The position numbers and the translations under genes were made by a program. A DNA stretch of 64,000 bases. Source: Streptococcus parasanguinis. GTDB lineage: Bacteria; Bacillota; Bacilli; Lactobacillales; Streptococcaceae. The stretch covers positions 124,001 to 188,000 of the forward strand of contig NZ_JALDUR010000004.1 in assembly GCF_023109675.1 (NCBI RefSeq), in the 5' to 3' direction. The notes below the pieces were generated by a model. That model ran no database searches. It was not told the DNA's origin and saw nothing but the letters and a program-made list of their open reading frames with translations. Of the stretch, positions 35,042 to 44,297 are shown piece after piece (the first letter of the stretch is position 1; every line of letters begins with the position of its first letter).

Positions 35042-36304
35042 TTAACTCATTTTTGTTAATATTTCTTTTGGGGTCTTGCGCCAGATCATGCTGGTAGTTA
35101 CACCGAGTGATAGAAGGATCAAGCACAAGAGGCTAGCATAGGCGATTCCTAAGGAAAGGCCTTGAGGGATTTGGTTGAGTAATTCTAGGGTCTGCTGTTG
35201 ACCGGTCTGTCCGACAAACTGCTCTAAGAAACGATGGCTGACCATCCGCCCGATGAGAAAGGCTGGGATCACTGCTAGTAAGGATACCAGCACCACTTCC
35301 AAGAGGAACTGTCTAAAGATCCGGCCCTTGCTCTTCCCAATGGATAAGAGGACCCCGATTTCATGAATCCGCTCTCGTGTCCAGAGACTGAGTAAGAGCG
35401 ATAGGGCACCTGCTCCCGTCACCAGGAGGACGATCATCATGATCCGCACCAGGCCTTCTAGGGTCTGAGAGGATTCCTTCATCTGGTCAAAGGCCTTGCG
35501 ATCTTCGACCACGCGTAGCGATTGCCAATCCAGATCCAAGCTTTTGACTTGCTTCAAGAGGGCATCGATTTTCTCAGGATCTTTGACCCCAAAGGTGACC
35601 TGGGTCACTTCTTGCTGACTGAGACCAAGAAGCTTGGTCGTATCCTCATAAGGGAGGTAGACTTGATTCTCACTCAGATCAGAGGTCATTCCTGTGAATT
35701 TTTCCTGTTTCTTACCCGAAAAGATCCCAACGATTTTAAAGGTTTGCTCTTTGGCAGGAGTCTCTCCCATCTGAAAGCTGGATAAGGTCAAGGAATCCCC
35801 GACCTTTAGCTTGTTCTTCTTAGCCAACTCTTGGTGGATCAAGATCTGGCCGCGAGCCTTGTCGGATAAGTGCTTGCCTTGCACCAGTTGGAAACTGCCA
35901 CTGCGGAAATCCAGGTGCTGGTCTGTCTTCTGGGTGAAGACAGCGCCTAGCGCTTGCTTGGCTTCCTGACCCAGATCATCCCGCTCTACCGACTGCTGCC
36001 CCGTCACCACTTCTTTACCAAGAATACGAACAGGACTTTCATATTGAGGAACCATAGATCCAACTCCAGCTAGCCGCTGCACCTTTTCAGCTTCCTTCAG
36101 TGCAAAGGGAGTAGCCCCCTGCTTACTGGTCAGGGCAAAACTGGTCCCAGCCGACTGCTTGATATGGTCCTCCAGTCTTCCTCCCACTTGCATCAGTGAA
36201 AAACAGAAATACAAGCAAGAAAGGATCAAGAGGAGAATCAGAAAGAGAACCAGATTCCTCGTTCTTTTTCGAGAAATATAGGCGATTGCCTGTTGTAAGA
36301 GCAT
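35042..36304 (-). CDS. vex1: Vex1-like ABC transporter permease
   Basis: A 420-aa FtsX-type permease with an N-terminal helix (NLVLFLILLLILSCLYFCFS), an extracellular domain and three C-terminal helices (MIVLLVTGAGALSLLLSLW; LEVVLVSLLAVIPAFLIG; GIAYASLLCLILLSLGVTT). First gene of the operon. ATG at 36304 is preferred because GGAGGG precedes it; the longer frame from 36331 begins earlier without a site. The promoter region is upstream. No gene encoding a Pep27-like peptide was recognised there; only a 12-codon frame is present at 36321-36359. Confidence 0.85.
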   Translation of the reverse strand: MLLQQAIAYISRKRTRNLVLFLILLLILSCLYFCFSLMQVGGRLEDHIKQSAGTSFALTSKQGATPFALKEAEKVQRLAGVGSMVPQYESPVRILGKEVVTGQQSVERDDLGQEAKQALGAVFTQKTDQHLDFRSGSFQLVQGKHLSDKARGQILIHQELAKKNKLKVGDSLTLSSFQMGETPAKEQTFKIVGIFSGKKQEKFTGMTSDLSENQVYLPYEDTTKLLGLSQQEVTQVTFGVKDPEKIDALLKQVKSLDLDWQSLRVVEDRKAFDQMKESSQTLEGLVRIMMIVLLVTGAGALSLLLSLWTRERIHEIGVLLSIGKSKGRIFRQFLLEVVLVSLLAVIPAFLIGRMVSHRFLEQFVGQTGQQQTLELLNQIPQGLSLGIAYASLLCLILLSLGVTTSMIWRKTPKEILTKMS

Positions 36305-36341
36305 GATCTCACCCTCCATTTCAAGGTCCACGACAATACAA

Positions 36342-36403
36342 TGTGGACGTTTTCATCATTTTTTATAGTTATTATAGAAAAGAAATGTGAAATGTTTATG
36401 AAA
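36342..36403 (-). promoter_or_regulatory. Promoter and candidate regulator sites of the vex/vnc operon
   Basis: TATAAT (minus, 36371-36376) lacks a clear -35 at 17 bp. Instead TTTCATAAACATTTCACATTTC (36382-36403), with TTTCA repeated at 11-base spacing, lies where an OmpR-type regulator would bind. Downstream of the -10 a near-match to cre (TGAAAACGTCCACA, 36342-36355) could mediate CcpA control. Confidence 0.45.
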
Positions 36404-36408
36404 TAGAA

Positions 36409-36437
36409 AAAGTTTCCTAGATTTTCTAGGAAACTTT
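36409..36437 (-). terminator. Terminator after the YesL-like gene
   Basis: AAGTTTCCTAGA-AAA-TCTAGGAAACTT followed by TTTCTATTTC on the minus strand. It separates the sugar-importer operon from the vex promoter. Confidence 0.8.
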
Positions 36438-36486
36438 ATTCGATTTAAATAATATTATGTAAAACATACGTCCCACTTGCTTGACC

Positions 36487-37125
36487 TTATTTTTCAAAGA
36501 CTCCTCCTTCTTGAATCTTTGAAAAGATCTGATCGGTCAGTCGAACATTTAAGAAGCTCCAAAGAGCGAAACCTCCAAAGGTAAAGAGATAAATAGCTGT
36601 CAGTAACCGTTCAGGACTACTGAGACTGATATAAACCACTGCCAGATTGAAGAAGATAAGAAAGATGGTTTGAATAGGATTTAAGAGAGCAATGAGGAAA
36701 CTATTCAGACAGACCTTTCTTGTAGGGTCTTCAAAGAGGCCAATATAAGGGAAGATCAAGGTCATCCCTCCACATAGAAGGACGATAAAGGGAAGCAAGA
36801 TCCAAATCCCATACTCACTTAAAAAGGCCGTATTTGAAAAAAGACAGTAATCCAGATAAAGAAGGGCAGATAGTCCTAGGCAGGTCAGCCAAATCACCGT
36901 CGCTTGCTTGAAATTAGCTCGAAAGAGACGGAAAAAATGAAAGACGAGATCCGTATCTTCCCCTTTCAACAAGCGGTGCCACATGGTTGCTAAAGCGGTA
37001 AGCGATGCACCGATCGTGAAAATCGGAAGGCAGCAAACGATAAACAAGGTGTTCAAGATAATGATGTCTGTCAACCGGGTCAAGGTCTTGACCAAGCGTC
37101 CATCCAATGAAAATAATTTTTGCAT
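36487..37125 (-). CDS. YesL/DUF624-family membrane protein
   Basis: A 212-aa protein with about five membrane helices (TDIIILNTLFIVCCLPIFTI near the N-terminus, then IWLTCLGLSALLYLDY, WILLPFIVLLCGGMTLIF and others). YesL-type proteins accompany YtcQ/LplA-class sugar importers and YesMN systems. Their function is unclear. ATG at 37125 is chosen because AAGGAG stands 6 bases upstream; the frame to 37170 starts with TTG and lacks a site. A strong stem-loop (37177-37201) lies between it and the binding-protein gene. Confidence 0.85.
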   Translation of the reverse strand: MQKLFSLDGRLVKTLTRLTDIIILNTLFIVCCLPIFTIGASLTALATMWHRLLKGEDTDLVFHFFRLFRANFKQATVIWLTCLGLSALLYLDYCLFSNTAFLSEYGIWILLPFIVLLCGGMTLIFPYIGLFEDPTRKVCLNSFLIALLNPIQTIFLIFFNLAVVYISLSSPERLLTAIYLFTFGGFALWSFLNVRLTDQIFSKIQEGGVFEK

Positions 37126-37176
37126 CTTCTTCTCCTTGTTCTTCATCTCAATTTCTGCTACTTCCTCCAAGGAAGC

Positions 37177-37201
37177 ACTCAGGGGCTTTAGGCCCCTGAG
37201 T
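37177..37201 (-). other. Intercistronic stem-loop downstream of the solute-binding protein
   Basis: ACTCAGGGGC-TTTAG-GCCCCTGAGT: a perfect 10-bp GC-rich stem without a following T-run, between the binding-protein stop (37230) and the YesL-like gene. Such stems usually protect the upstream message so that the binding protein is made in excess. Confidence 0.7.
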
Positions 37202-37229
37202 TACTTACTTGAATCCATTTAGACTCCTG

Positions 37230-38792
37230 TTACTTCACTTCTTTTTGGTAACGATCATAGGCATCCTGTTGAATCTTCATAAAGTCATCAATGCCCATCT
37301 TCTTCAATGTTGCTTTGTAATCGTCCCAATCCTTTTCGACGCCCCCTTCGACTACCCATTTAGAAGCTTGTTGGGTAACATAGGAGTTGATATCGACATA
37401 AATAGAGGACAATTTGTTCAATTCTTCTTGAGAGTAGATGACATTTGGATATGCTGGCAAAGCGTACTGTTTCAATTCTTTGTCCATCTTCAATTTGAGG
37501 CCATCACCTTGCGTTTGGTCGATGTCGACATGACTATTGATATCATCTGACACATATTTTGGTCCAAAGTCACGAAGGGAATTGATCCAAGCCCATTCAT
37601 CGGCAGATTTACCATCTTTTGGAGCCAAAACCTTGTACTTGTCACCATCTTTTTCAGTCGCAATGCCAAAGGATCCATAGAAGTTTTGAATGCTGGCATC
37701 ATCCGTGTAGAATTTATCCAACCATTTGAGCAATTTTGCAGGGTCCTTGCACTTATTCGTGATCAAGATTTCATTGCGTCCATAGTTCAAATGATCTGGG
37801 TCAGAAATGACATATTGTTTGCCATCAGGGCCTTTCAATGCTGGAAGAGGAGCATATTCGCTGGCATGTTGGCCGAAGGTTGCATCTGCTGTCCAACCAC
37901 TTGATACACCGACACGTGCCACTCCCTTGTCCATCCGTTTGGCAACAGACATAGAGGTATCTTCTGTAAAGAGTTCAGGGTCGATCAAGCCTTTCTTGTA
38001 GGCTTCATGCATAGCAGCTATCCCTTGTTTATAACTTTCTTCCGTCCGGAGGTAGACCGGTTTGCCATCTTTGACGGACATTTCATAGGTATTATCTCCA
38101 CCCAGACGGTTGTTGAATGGCAAGATATAAGAGAAGGTCGGATCAAAGTTACCAGAGCCAAATGGAATTTCATCATTGACATCCCCATTGCCATTGGCAT
38201 CTTTGTCCTTGAAGGCTTGTAAAACAGTCACCAATTCATCATAGGTTTCCGGCATCTTCAAGCCAAGGTTGTCCAACCATTTCTTATTAATAAAGAGTTG
38301 GTTGCCGACGATTGGCCGCATTGGCAATTTCTTAGGTAGGCTGTAAATATGACCATCTGGGTTGGTCACCATGGCTTTTAATTTCGGTTCTTTTTCAAAG
38401 GCCTTGTTCAAGTTGGGCATATTATCCTTGATCAAATCTTCCAATGGAATGAACATATTTTGGTTCTGAGCGATTTCAGAATCCGTGAAGGCATTGGATC
38501 CCAAGAAAGCGTCTGGTAAATCTCCACTGGCAACAAGAACAGATTTCTTATCAGACCAGTCTGCAGCCACCATGGTATCCCATTTGATCTTGATACCTGA
38601 TTCCTTGGCTGAATCATCTAGAAAGCCTTTGTGATAGTCTTCCCCCCAATCCGACCAACGAACGGTCGTGATCTTGAAGGTATTTCCATCATTCTTGTCG
38701 TTGCTTGATTTATTTGTGGAAGCTCCACAAGCCGTCAAGCCAGCTAAAGCAGCTGCTCCAAGGAGCAGATAGGCAAATTTCCTGTTTTTCAT
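37230..38792 (-). CDS. Solute-binding lipoprotein of an LplA/NgtS-type oligosaccharide importer
   Basis: A 520-aa lipoprotein with signal peptide and lipobox LTAC-G (Cys at about residue 22). The long two-lobe protein resembles YtcQ/LplA and the pneumococcal N-glycan binding protein NgtS (family 1 solute-binding proteins), not short monosaccharide binders. DPELFTEDTSMSVAKRMDKG and calcium-like DKDANGNGDVNDE (near 196-208) are notable: the latter looks like a DxDxNGDG EF-hand-type loop. Substrate inferred to be a complex glycan or oligosaccharide. GGAG precedes the start. Confidence 0.88.
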   Translation of the reverse strand: MKNRKFAYLLLGAAALAGLTACGASTNKSSNDKNDGNTFKITTVRWSDWGEDYHKGFLDDSAKESGIKIKWDTMVAADWSDKKSVLVASGDLPDAFLGSNAFTDSEIAQNQNMFIPLEDLIKDNMPNLNKAFEKEPKLKAMVTNPDGHIYSLPKKLPMRPIVGNQLFINKKWLDNLGLKMPETYDELVTVLQAFKDKDANGNGDVNDEIPFGSGNFDPTFSYILPFNNRLGGDNTYEMSVKDGKPVYLRTEESYKQGIAAMHEAYKKGLIDPELFTEDTSMSVAKRMDKGVARVGVSSGWTADATFGQHASEYAPLPALKGPDGKQYVISDPDHLNYGRNEILITNKCKDPAKLLKWLDKFYTDDASIQNFYGSFGIATEKDGDKYKVLAPKDGKSADEWAWINSLRDFGPKYVSDDINSHVDIDQTQGDGLKLKMDKELKQYALPAYPNVIYSQEELNKLSSIYVDINSYVTQQASKWVVEGGVEKDWDDYKATLKKMGIDDFMKIQQDAYDRYQKEVK

Positions 38793-38801
38793 GATCTTCT
38801 C

Positions 38802-39698
38802 CTATTCTTTCAAGGCCCCTATCATGACACCTTGATTAAAGTATTTTTGGACGAATGGATACAGCATCATAATCGGTGCTGTTGAGATAACGATGGCTGC
38901 ATATTTCATCATATCAGCCTTAATACGGAGGTCAGAAGCTACCTCCCCTGTTGCTTGCGATTGCAACATTTGATTACTAATTAAGAGACGGCGCAGGATC
39001 AGTTGTAAGGGTTGAAGATTTTCATTGGTCAAATAAATCAGGGCATTGAACCAAGAATTCCAGATCCCTACTGCTGTCCAAAGTCCAATAACGGCAATAA
39101 TAGCCTTGGACAAGGGGAGCACGATCTTTCTGAAGTAATGAATGGTTCCGCACCCATCAATCTGGGCAGCTTCCCACATCCCTTCTGGAATACTATTGTT
39201 AAAGAAAGTTCGAGCTACAACGATATTGTAAGGTGATACTGCAAACGGTACAACCATGACCCAGAAGGTGTCGACCAAACCCAATTGTTTCACTGTCAAA
39301 TAAATGGGAATCAAGCCCCCAGAGACGAACATAGGAACGATAAAGAAGACACTGACCCATTTCTTAGCAAAGAGGTCCTTTCGCGACAAGGCGTAACCAG
39401 CCGGAATATTAATGACCAGGGCAACGATGGTCCCTACAACCGTGTAGAGGATGGTGTTGAGATAGCTCTTTAGAAACAAAGGTTGCTCAATCAAGCGTTG
39501 ATAGCCATCTAGTCGCCATTCCCTCGGGATAAACCAAACCTTACCAGTTGCCACATCAGACGGATTACTGAAGGAGGCAATAATGACAAACCACAAAGGG
39601 TAGACAATCAACAGAATCAAGCAAATCGCTAGACCATAGATAAAAACATCAAAGAGGATTTCCGACTTGGTCTTTCTAGCATGTTGAAACAATTTCAC
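38802..39698 (-). CDS. ABC importer permease, LplC/YtcP-like
   Basis: A 298-aa permease with about six helices, starting SEILFDVFIYGLAICLILLI. The EAA loop is EGMWEAAQIDGCGTIHYFRK near residue 180. It pairs with the LplB-like permease 15 bp upstream and the binding lipoprotein 9 bp downstream. As in other streptococcal importers of this class, the ATPase is not in the cluster and is probably shared (MsmK). Confidence 0.9.
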   Translation of the reverse strand: MKLFQHARKTKSEILFDVFIYGLAICLILLIVYPLWFVIIASFSNPSDVATGKVWFIPREWRLDGYQRLIEQPLFLKSYLNTILYTVVGTIVALVINIPAGYALSRKDLFAKKWVSVFFIVPMFVSGGLIPIYLTVKQLGLVDTFWVMVVPFAVSPYNIVVARTFFNNSIPEGMWEAAQIDGCGTIHYFRKIVLPLSKAIIAVIGLWTAVGIWNSWFNALIYLTNENLQPLQLILRRLLISNQMLQSQATGEVASDLRIKADMMKYAAIVISTAPIMMLYPFVQKYFNQGVMIGALKE

Positions 39699-39713
39699 AA
39701 TTCCTCCTCCTTT

Positions 39714-40631
39714 CTAGAACAATCCCGTCTTGGTATAGCGTTTCGCAAACCAGTTGACCGACAATAAGATGATCAAGTTGACCAAGGTATTAAAGAGACC
39801 GATCGCTGTCGAATAACTATATTGGAAATTAATCATCCCCACTTTGTAGACATAGGTCGAAATGATTTCACTTCCTGCCAGATTAAGTGGATTTTGCAAG
39901 AGCAAGACCTTTTCAAAACCAACACTGAGTAGGCTTCCTGCTCTGAGAATCAAGAGAATCATCGCCGTTGGTAACAGTAAGGGTAAGTCAATATGACGGA
40001 TTTTTTGCAATCGACTCGCCCCGTCCATGGTCGCTGCTTCATAAAAGGTTGGATCAATGGCTGATAAAGCGGCTAGATAGATGATACTATCCCAACCGAT
40101 ATGTTGCCAGACATCGCTCCAGACATAGACACCTGCAAAGCTACCCGGTTTGGATAAGAGGGCAGGCATCTTTAAGCCGACCAATTTGAGGACATTGGCT
40201 AACAGTCCACTACTTGGAGAGAGAAAAAGAATAATCATCCCACACATGACCATGGTCGAGATAAAATGAGGCAAATAAGTTGTTACTTGAAAGATTTTTT
40301 TGAACTTGCCCACACGAATCTGGTTGCAAATGATGGCTAGAACAATCGGCAAGGGAAAACCAACCAGAATACTGTAAATAGAAATTTTCAAGGTATTCTT
40401 CATGGTTGTTGCAAATTGGAAGGATGAGAAGAACTGGTTAAAATACTTGAGACCAGCCCAAGGACTTCCAAATATCCCAGTAGCGGGAGAGTAATCTTTA
40501 AAAGCGATGACTAGACCCGCCATAGGGATATAGGCAAATAAAATCAATAAAATAATCGATGGCAGGAGAAGCACATATAAAGGAATATTTTTCTTCAATT
40601 TGCTCTGCTTCGCATTTACTTCGCTTTTCAT
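39714..40631 (-). CDS. ABC importer permease, LplB/YteP-like
   Basis: A 305-aa permease: an N-terminal helix (LYVLLLPSIILLILFAYIPM), about six helices in all, and the EAA loop DPTFYEAATMDGASRLQKIR near residue 205. It is first in the importer operon, divergent from the YesM-like kinase. A consensus GGAGG lies before the ATG. The shared 195-bp intergenic region carries a perfect cre match. Confidence 0.9.
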   Translation of the reverse strand: MKSEVNAKQSKLKKNIPLYVLLLPSIILLILFAYIPMAGLVIAFKDYSPATGIFGSPWAGLKYFNQFFSSFQFATTMKNTLKISIYSILVGFPLPIVLAIICNQIRVGKFKKIFQVTTYLPHFISTMVMCGMIILFLSPSSGLLANVLKLVGLKMPALLSKPGSFAGVYVWSDVWQHIGWDSIIYLAALSAIDPTFYEAATMDGASRLQKIRHIDLPLLLPTAMILLILRAGSLLSVGFEKVLLLQNPLNLAGSEIISTYVYKVGMINFQYSYSTAIGLFNTLVNLIILLSVNWFAKRYTKTGLF

Positions 40632-40780
40632 AAGGCCCTCCTTTTCTTTCTCCTCTATTTTATAGGAATCCTTTCCATCTTTATAGAACTTTTTCGTGCA
40701 TCTTCATTCACTTTTCCGTTTTCTCCACACAAAAACATGCACTTTCCCGATTTTTTTTACTTTAATATCGGTTTTGTTCA

Positions 40781-40808
40781 TGAATCCGTTTTCAAATAGT
40801 GCTATAAT
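40781..40808. promoter_or_regulatory. cre site and -10 in the divergent importer/YesMN region
   Basis: On the minus strand TGAAAACGGATTCA (40781-40794) matches the cre consensus fully. The TATAAT for the kinase gene stands at 40803-40808 on the plus strand, so CcpA bound here would block it and probably the importer as well. Confidence 0.7.
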
Positions 40809-40826
40809 ATATGTGAGGTGCTCATT

Positions 40827-42494
40827 ATGAAAGCTATTCACAGAAGTACACGAGATCACTCGATTCAATTTTTTTCGCGCCTACTCTTTCTCCTCTTAGT
40901 TGTCAATACCTTGATCAACCTTTTGATTGGTGGGATTAGCCGAAATTTTATTAAACACCAAAATATGCTCCATTTAGAGGACTCGATTCATATCTATGCG
41001 GATTCCTTAAATACAGTGCTTCACTCCGTTGAGCGTTTTATGTACAGTACCATTAGTCACAACGACTATTTGACAGAGCTCAATACTCCGCTTGATTTCA
41101 CAAATTTTCATGAAAATCTAAAAAAACTGCGGATTGATTTCACGGAGTTTCAGTACCAGATGGATAGCCCCATTACCTTTTTCATAGAGACAAAAGATAT
41201 CCCACATTTTTTCAACGCTTCCAGTCTTCAACTGCCCTACCTGGACTATGTACAATTGAAAGATCATCTTAAAACCTATGACAAAGAAACAGACAAGACC
41301 CGTCAAAAATGGCAACGAATCAGCCTGAACCAGCATGATTATCTCTTGAAATCCCTTCATTACAAGGGCAAGGCTATCTATGCCATCATTTCTACCCAGG
41401 ATATTTTAAGACCCTTGCAAAAGCTCAATATTGGAAAAAAAGGGCGCTTATCCATCGAACGCCCCAATCAGATCCATGCTACAGATTCCGTTATTCAAGC
41501 CGGTAGCAATCAAACCCACCTGCCTTTTGATCTGTATGTGACGGTCGATTACGGGGACGTTTTCCGTACAAATATCGTACTTGAAACCCTTCTCTCCTTG
41601 GTCCCTTTGATCATCGCCGTTCTCTCTACCATTCTGATCCTTTATATTCGTCAACGGATGATCCAACCGATGAAACGACTCACCCAACGCCTTTCTCAGC
41701 TAGACGCTGCTTCCACCAAGCTAGATGTGATCGAAGACCAAGGGATCTTAGAGATCGATCAGGCCAATCACAAGCTCAATCAGGTCCTGATCCATATGAA
41801 AGACCTTCAAATTCGAGCCTACCACGCGCAACTCAACCTCAAAAAAGTCGAACTCAATTACCTCAAAAATCAAGTTCGACCCCATTTTTACCTCAACATG
41901 CTTTCCATGATTCACAGCATGCTGCAGACCAAGGACTATAAGGAAATCGAGGAGTTGACCAAGGTGACTTCCAACTACTTGCGTCACCTCTTTCAAGCTA
42001 ACCAAGATTTCAATCGCTTAGTAGATGAAATCCAACATATCCGAAATTACCTAGAAATCCAAAAAATCCGCTATGGGGACAGCATCCACTTTGACCTGGA
42101 CTGGGATCCTCATCTGAAAGATGCGGCTATTCCCCCTCTGCTTTTACAAACCTTTGTGGAAAATGCCATCAAACACGGCTTTTCTTTCCAAGATTCCTTC
42201 CACATTCACCTTTCCATTCATGAAGAAGCAAACCAACAGCTTGCCATTTCCCTTCAGGATAATGGACCCGGTTTTAGCTCCGCTATCTTACAAGATCTAG
42301 CAGAGAAAAAATCCTTAGTCACTGAAAATGGCCACCACATTGGTTTGACCAATGCACGGGAGCGACTAGATCTCCTCTATCCAGATCACTACACCCTTCA
42401 ATTTTCAAATGGATCCCAAGGAGGGGCCCGCATCCAACTGAGCCTTCCTTACGAACCCTACAAAGGAGACACACATGAATATCCTACTCGTTGA
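40827..42494 (+). CDS. YesM-family sensor histidine kinase
   Basis: A 555-aa kinase of the LytS/YesM type: two membrane helices (FSRLLFLLLVVNTLINLLIG near 16-35; LVPLIIAVLSTILILYI near 250-266) flank an extracellular sensor, then HAMP and a His_kinase domain. The phospho-accepting His is near residue 353 in NQVRPHFYLN, and NAIKHGF and DNGPGFS form the ATP site. Start: ATG at 40827 with GAGGTG before it, not the GTG at 40818. It overlaps the response regulator gene by 20 bases. It is divergent from the importer it probably controls (as TCS07 does for NgtS in S. pneumoniae). Confidence 0.9.
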   Translation: MKAIHRSTRDHSIQFFSRLLFLLLVVNTLINLLIGGISRNFIKHQNMLHLEDSIHIYADSLNTVLHSVERFMYSTISHNDYLTELNTPLDFTNFHENLKKLRIDFTEFQYQMDSPITFFIETKDIPHFFNASSLQLPYLDYVQLKDHLKTYDKETDKTRQKWQRISLNQHDYLLKSLHYKGKAIYAIISTQDILRPLQKLNIGKKGRLSIERPNQIHATDSVIQAGSNQTHLPFDLYVTVDYGDVFRTNIVLETLLSLVPLIIAVLSTILILYIRQRMIQPMKRLTQRLSQLDAASTKLDVIEDQGILEIDQANHKLNQVLIHMKDLQIRAYHAQLNLKKVELNYLKNQVRPHFYLNMLSMIHSMLQTKDYKEIEELTKVTSNYLRHLFQANQDFNRLVDEIQHIRNYLEIQKIRYGDSIHFDLDWDPHLKDAAIPPLLLQTFVENAIKHGFSFQDSFHIHLSIHEEANQQLAISLQDNGPGFSSAILQDLAEKKSLVTENGHHIGLTNARERLDLLYPDHYTLQFSNGSQGGARIQLSLPYEPYKGDTHEYPTR

Positions 42495-44019
42495 CGATGA
42501 TCGTTTTATCATTAAAGCCCTACAGGAAACCATCCATTGGGAAGCCTTGGGCATTGAGCAGGTATATACTGCCTCCAGTCTGAGCCAAGCCCAAGCCATC
42601 ATTCAAAGTCACCCGATTGCCCTCATGATCAGTGATATCGAGATGCCACAAGGCAGTGGGTTAGATCTCCTAGCCTGGGTCCGGTCAGAAAAATATGACA
42701 TTCAAACGATCTTCCTCACCAATTATGCTGATTTCAATTATGCCCAAAAAGCCATTGAACTCCAAAGTTTTGAATACTACCTCAAGCCGATTGACCCAGA
42801 TCGCTTAGAATTTATCATTCAAAAAGCCCTCAATAAGATCAAGCGCCACAAGAGTGCGGCCCAATTAGCACAACAAGGACAAAAAGAAGCTGAATTTTGG
42901 CATGACTACTTGCGAAAACCACGTCCATCTCAAGCAGAACAGCTCCTTCAAGAAGTGACAAAACGGGGTTATATCCCCAAACCACATGAAGACTACCTCT
43001 TAGTCCTCATCACTCTCCACTTAGTTGAAGAAGACTTTCACCCCAGCGTCCCTTCTTGGCGCTTGCAGCTCCGCCATTGTATCAAGGATCTCTCCCTGGA
43101 TTTCCCTGTCCACTACTGCGCCCTCAGTAAAATCGAAAGCCAGACTGATCGCTACCTCTGCCTCTTCAAAAAGAATCAGACCGCAGAGTGTGCAGACTTC
43201 CTAAAGGCTATCCAGCAGAAGATCCAGCAAGACTTAGACCGATCCTCTATCCTTCTCTATTCAGATACTATTTCCCTTGAGACGCTCTTGATGAAGGCTC
43301 TGCAACTCTGCCAATACAGTGAGGAACAAGTCTTCCATTGGGACAGTATCCACTCCTATGCTTCTTTGGCTCCACAACCTCAAAAGCCTGCTCATCGGAC
43401 ATCGCTCACTTTTACAAATCAGCTAGAGACGGAACAGCTCCTCCAAATCATCCATAGCTTAGAAACTCAAGATCGCATCCCGCTCTCAGCTCTGAGTGAA
43501 CTCCAGCTAGACTGGACCCAGCAAATTGGGATTTATCTGGACAAGAACGGCATTCTCGCCCACAAGTTATTTCAAAACAAACACCATCAATTTCTCTTCG
43601 AACGGCGTTTTCATGCCATCGAAGCTTTTGAAGCCTATATTAGGGATTACTGGAGCTCTGCTCGCCATTATGTGATCGATCTAGAACACCAATCCAATCT
43701 CATCCAGCGGATCACTGACTACATCGATCACCATTACAAGGAGGATATTAGTCGCACCAAGCTAGCCGAAATGGTTTTTCTTAGTCCAGATCATCTAGCG
43801 AGGATGTTTAAGCGCGACACCGGCGAAACACTGGTGAAATACATCACCGATAAACGGATGGCCGCCGCAAAAGAGATGCTATCGCAAAGCGATACCCCCA
43901 TTTACCAAGTTGCCCTCCAGGTGGGATATGACAACTACTCCTACTTTACAAAGGCTTTTAAACAGAAGGTCGGCCTCTCCCCAGGAGATTACCGCAAACA
44001 ATGCCAAGAAGCCTTTTAA
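42475..44019 (+). CDS. YesN-family AraC-type response regulator
   Basis: A 514-aa regulator: receiver domain with DD pair (LLVDDDRFI), phospho-acceptor Asp near residue 55 (LMISDIEMPQGSG) and Lys near 104 (YYLKPID); long central region; and a C-terminal AraC-type DNA-binding domain (HYKEDISRTKLAEMVFLSPD... ending VGYDNYSYFTKAFKQKVGLS). YesN proteins activate the adjacent importer. It is terminated by the bidirectional hairpin at 44025-44066. Confidence 0.9.
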   Translation: MNILLVDDDRFIIKALQETIHWEALGIEQVYTASSLSQAQAIIQSHPIALMISDIEMPQGSGLDLLAWVRSEKYDIQTIFLTNYADFNYAQKAIELQSFEYYLKPIDPDRLEFIIQKALNKIKRHKSAAQLAQQGQKEAEFWHDYLRKPRPSQAEQLLQEVTKRGYIPKPHEDYLLVLITLHLVEEDFHPSVPSWRLQLRHCIKDLSLDFPVHYCALSKIESQTDRYLCLFKKNQTAECADFLKAIQQKIQQDLDRSSILLYSDTISLETLLMKALQLCQYSEEQVFHWDSIHSYASLAPQPQKPAHRTSLTFTNQLETEQLLQIIHSLETQDRIPLSALSELQLDWTQQIGIYLDKNGILAHKLFQNKHHQFLFERRFHAIEAFEAYIRDYWSSARHYVIDLEHQSNLIQRITDYIDHHYKEDISRTKLAEMVFLSPDHLARMFKRDTGETLVKYITDKRMAAAKEMLSQSDTPIYQVALQVGYDNYSYFTKAFKQKVGLSPGDYRKQCQEAF

Positions 44020-44024
44020 AACAA

Positions 44025-44066
44025 GAAAAAACCTTTGAAAAAGGATTTCTTTTCAAAGGTTTTATT
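44025..44066. terminator. Bidirectional terminator between YesN and the dnaX cluster
   Basis: AAAAAACCTTTGAAAA ... TTTTCAAAGGTTTT, with T-runs on both strands. It ends the YesMN transcript and the opposing dnaX-side transcript, and overlaps the last bases of the 65-aa gene. Confidence 0.85.
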
Positions 44067-44259
44067 TTCTTTTCTTTCTGATTTCTTTTTCAATGGCACT
44101 AGCAATTTTCTCCACCATATAGGCCGTCTGGAGATTGCGTAAGATCAAGAGGGCCCAAAAACATGTAAAGAGCATTTGACCCGCCATGGTCGCTTCATTG
44201 AAAAAGTATGTCTCCATAGCAGTAAAGACTGCTATCACTGCAAATTGTTTTCTATTCAT
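44062..44259 (-). CDS. Small membrane protein downstream of dnaX
   Basis: A 65-aa protein: MNRKQFAVIAVFTAMETYFF..., a first helix, a second helix (LFTCFWALLILRNLQTAY), and a basic charged tail (KIASAIEKEIRKKRK). Streptococci often have a small membrane protein after dnaX; I recall a DUF3270-type annotation but cannot confirm it. It is 38 bp downstream of dnaX, probably in the same transcript. Confidence 0.65.
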   Translation of the reverse strand: MNRKQFAVIAVFTAMETYFFNEATMAGQMLFTCFWALLILRNLQTAYMVEKIASAIEKEIRKKRK

Positions 44260-44297
44260 AAAATTATTTTACCATGATTCAGTAAAAAATTCATGTA

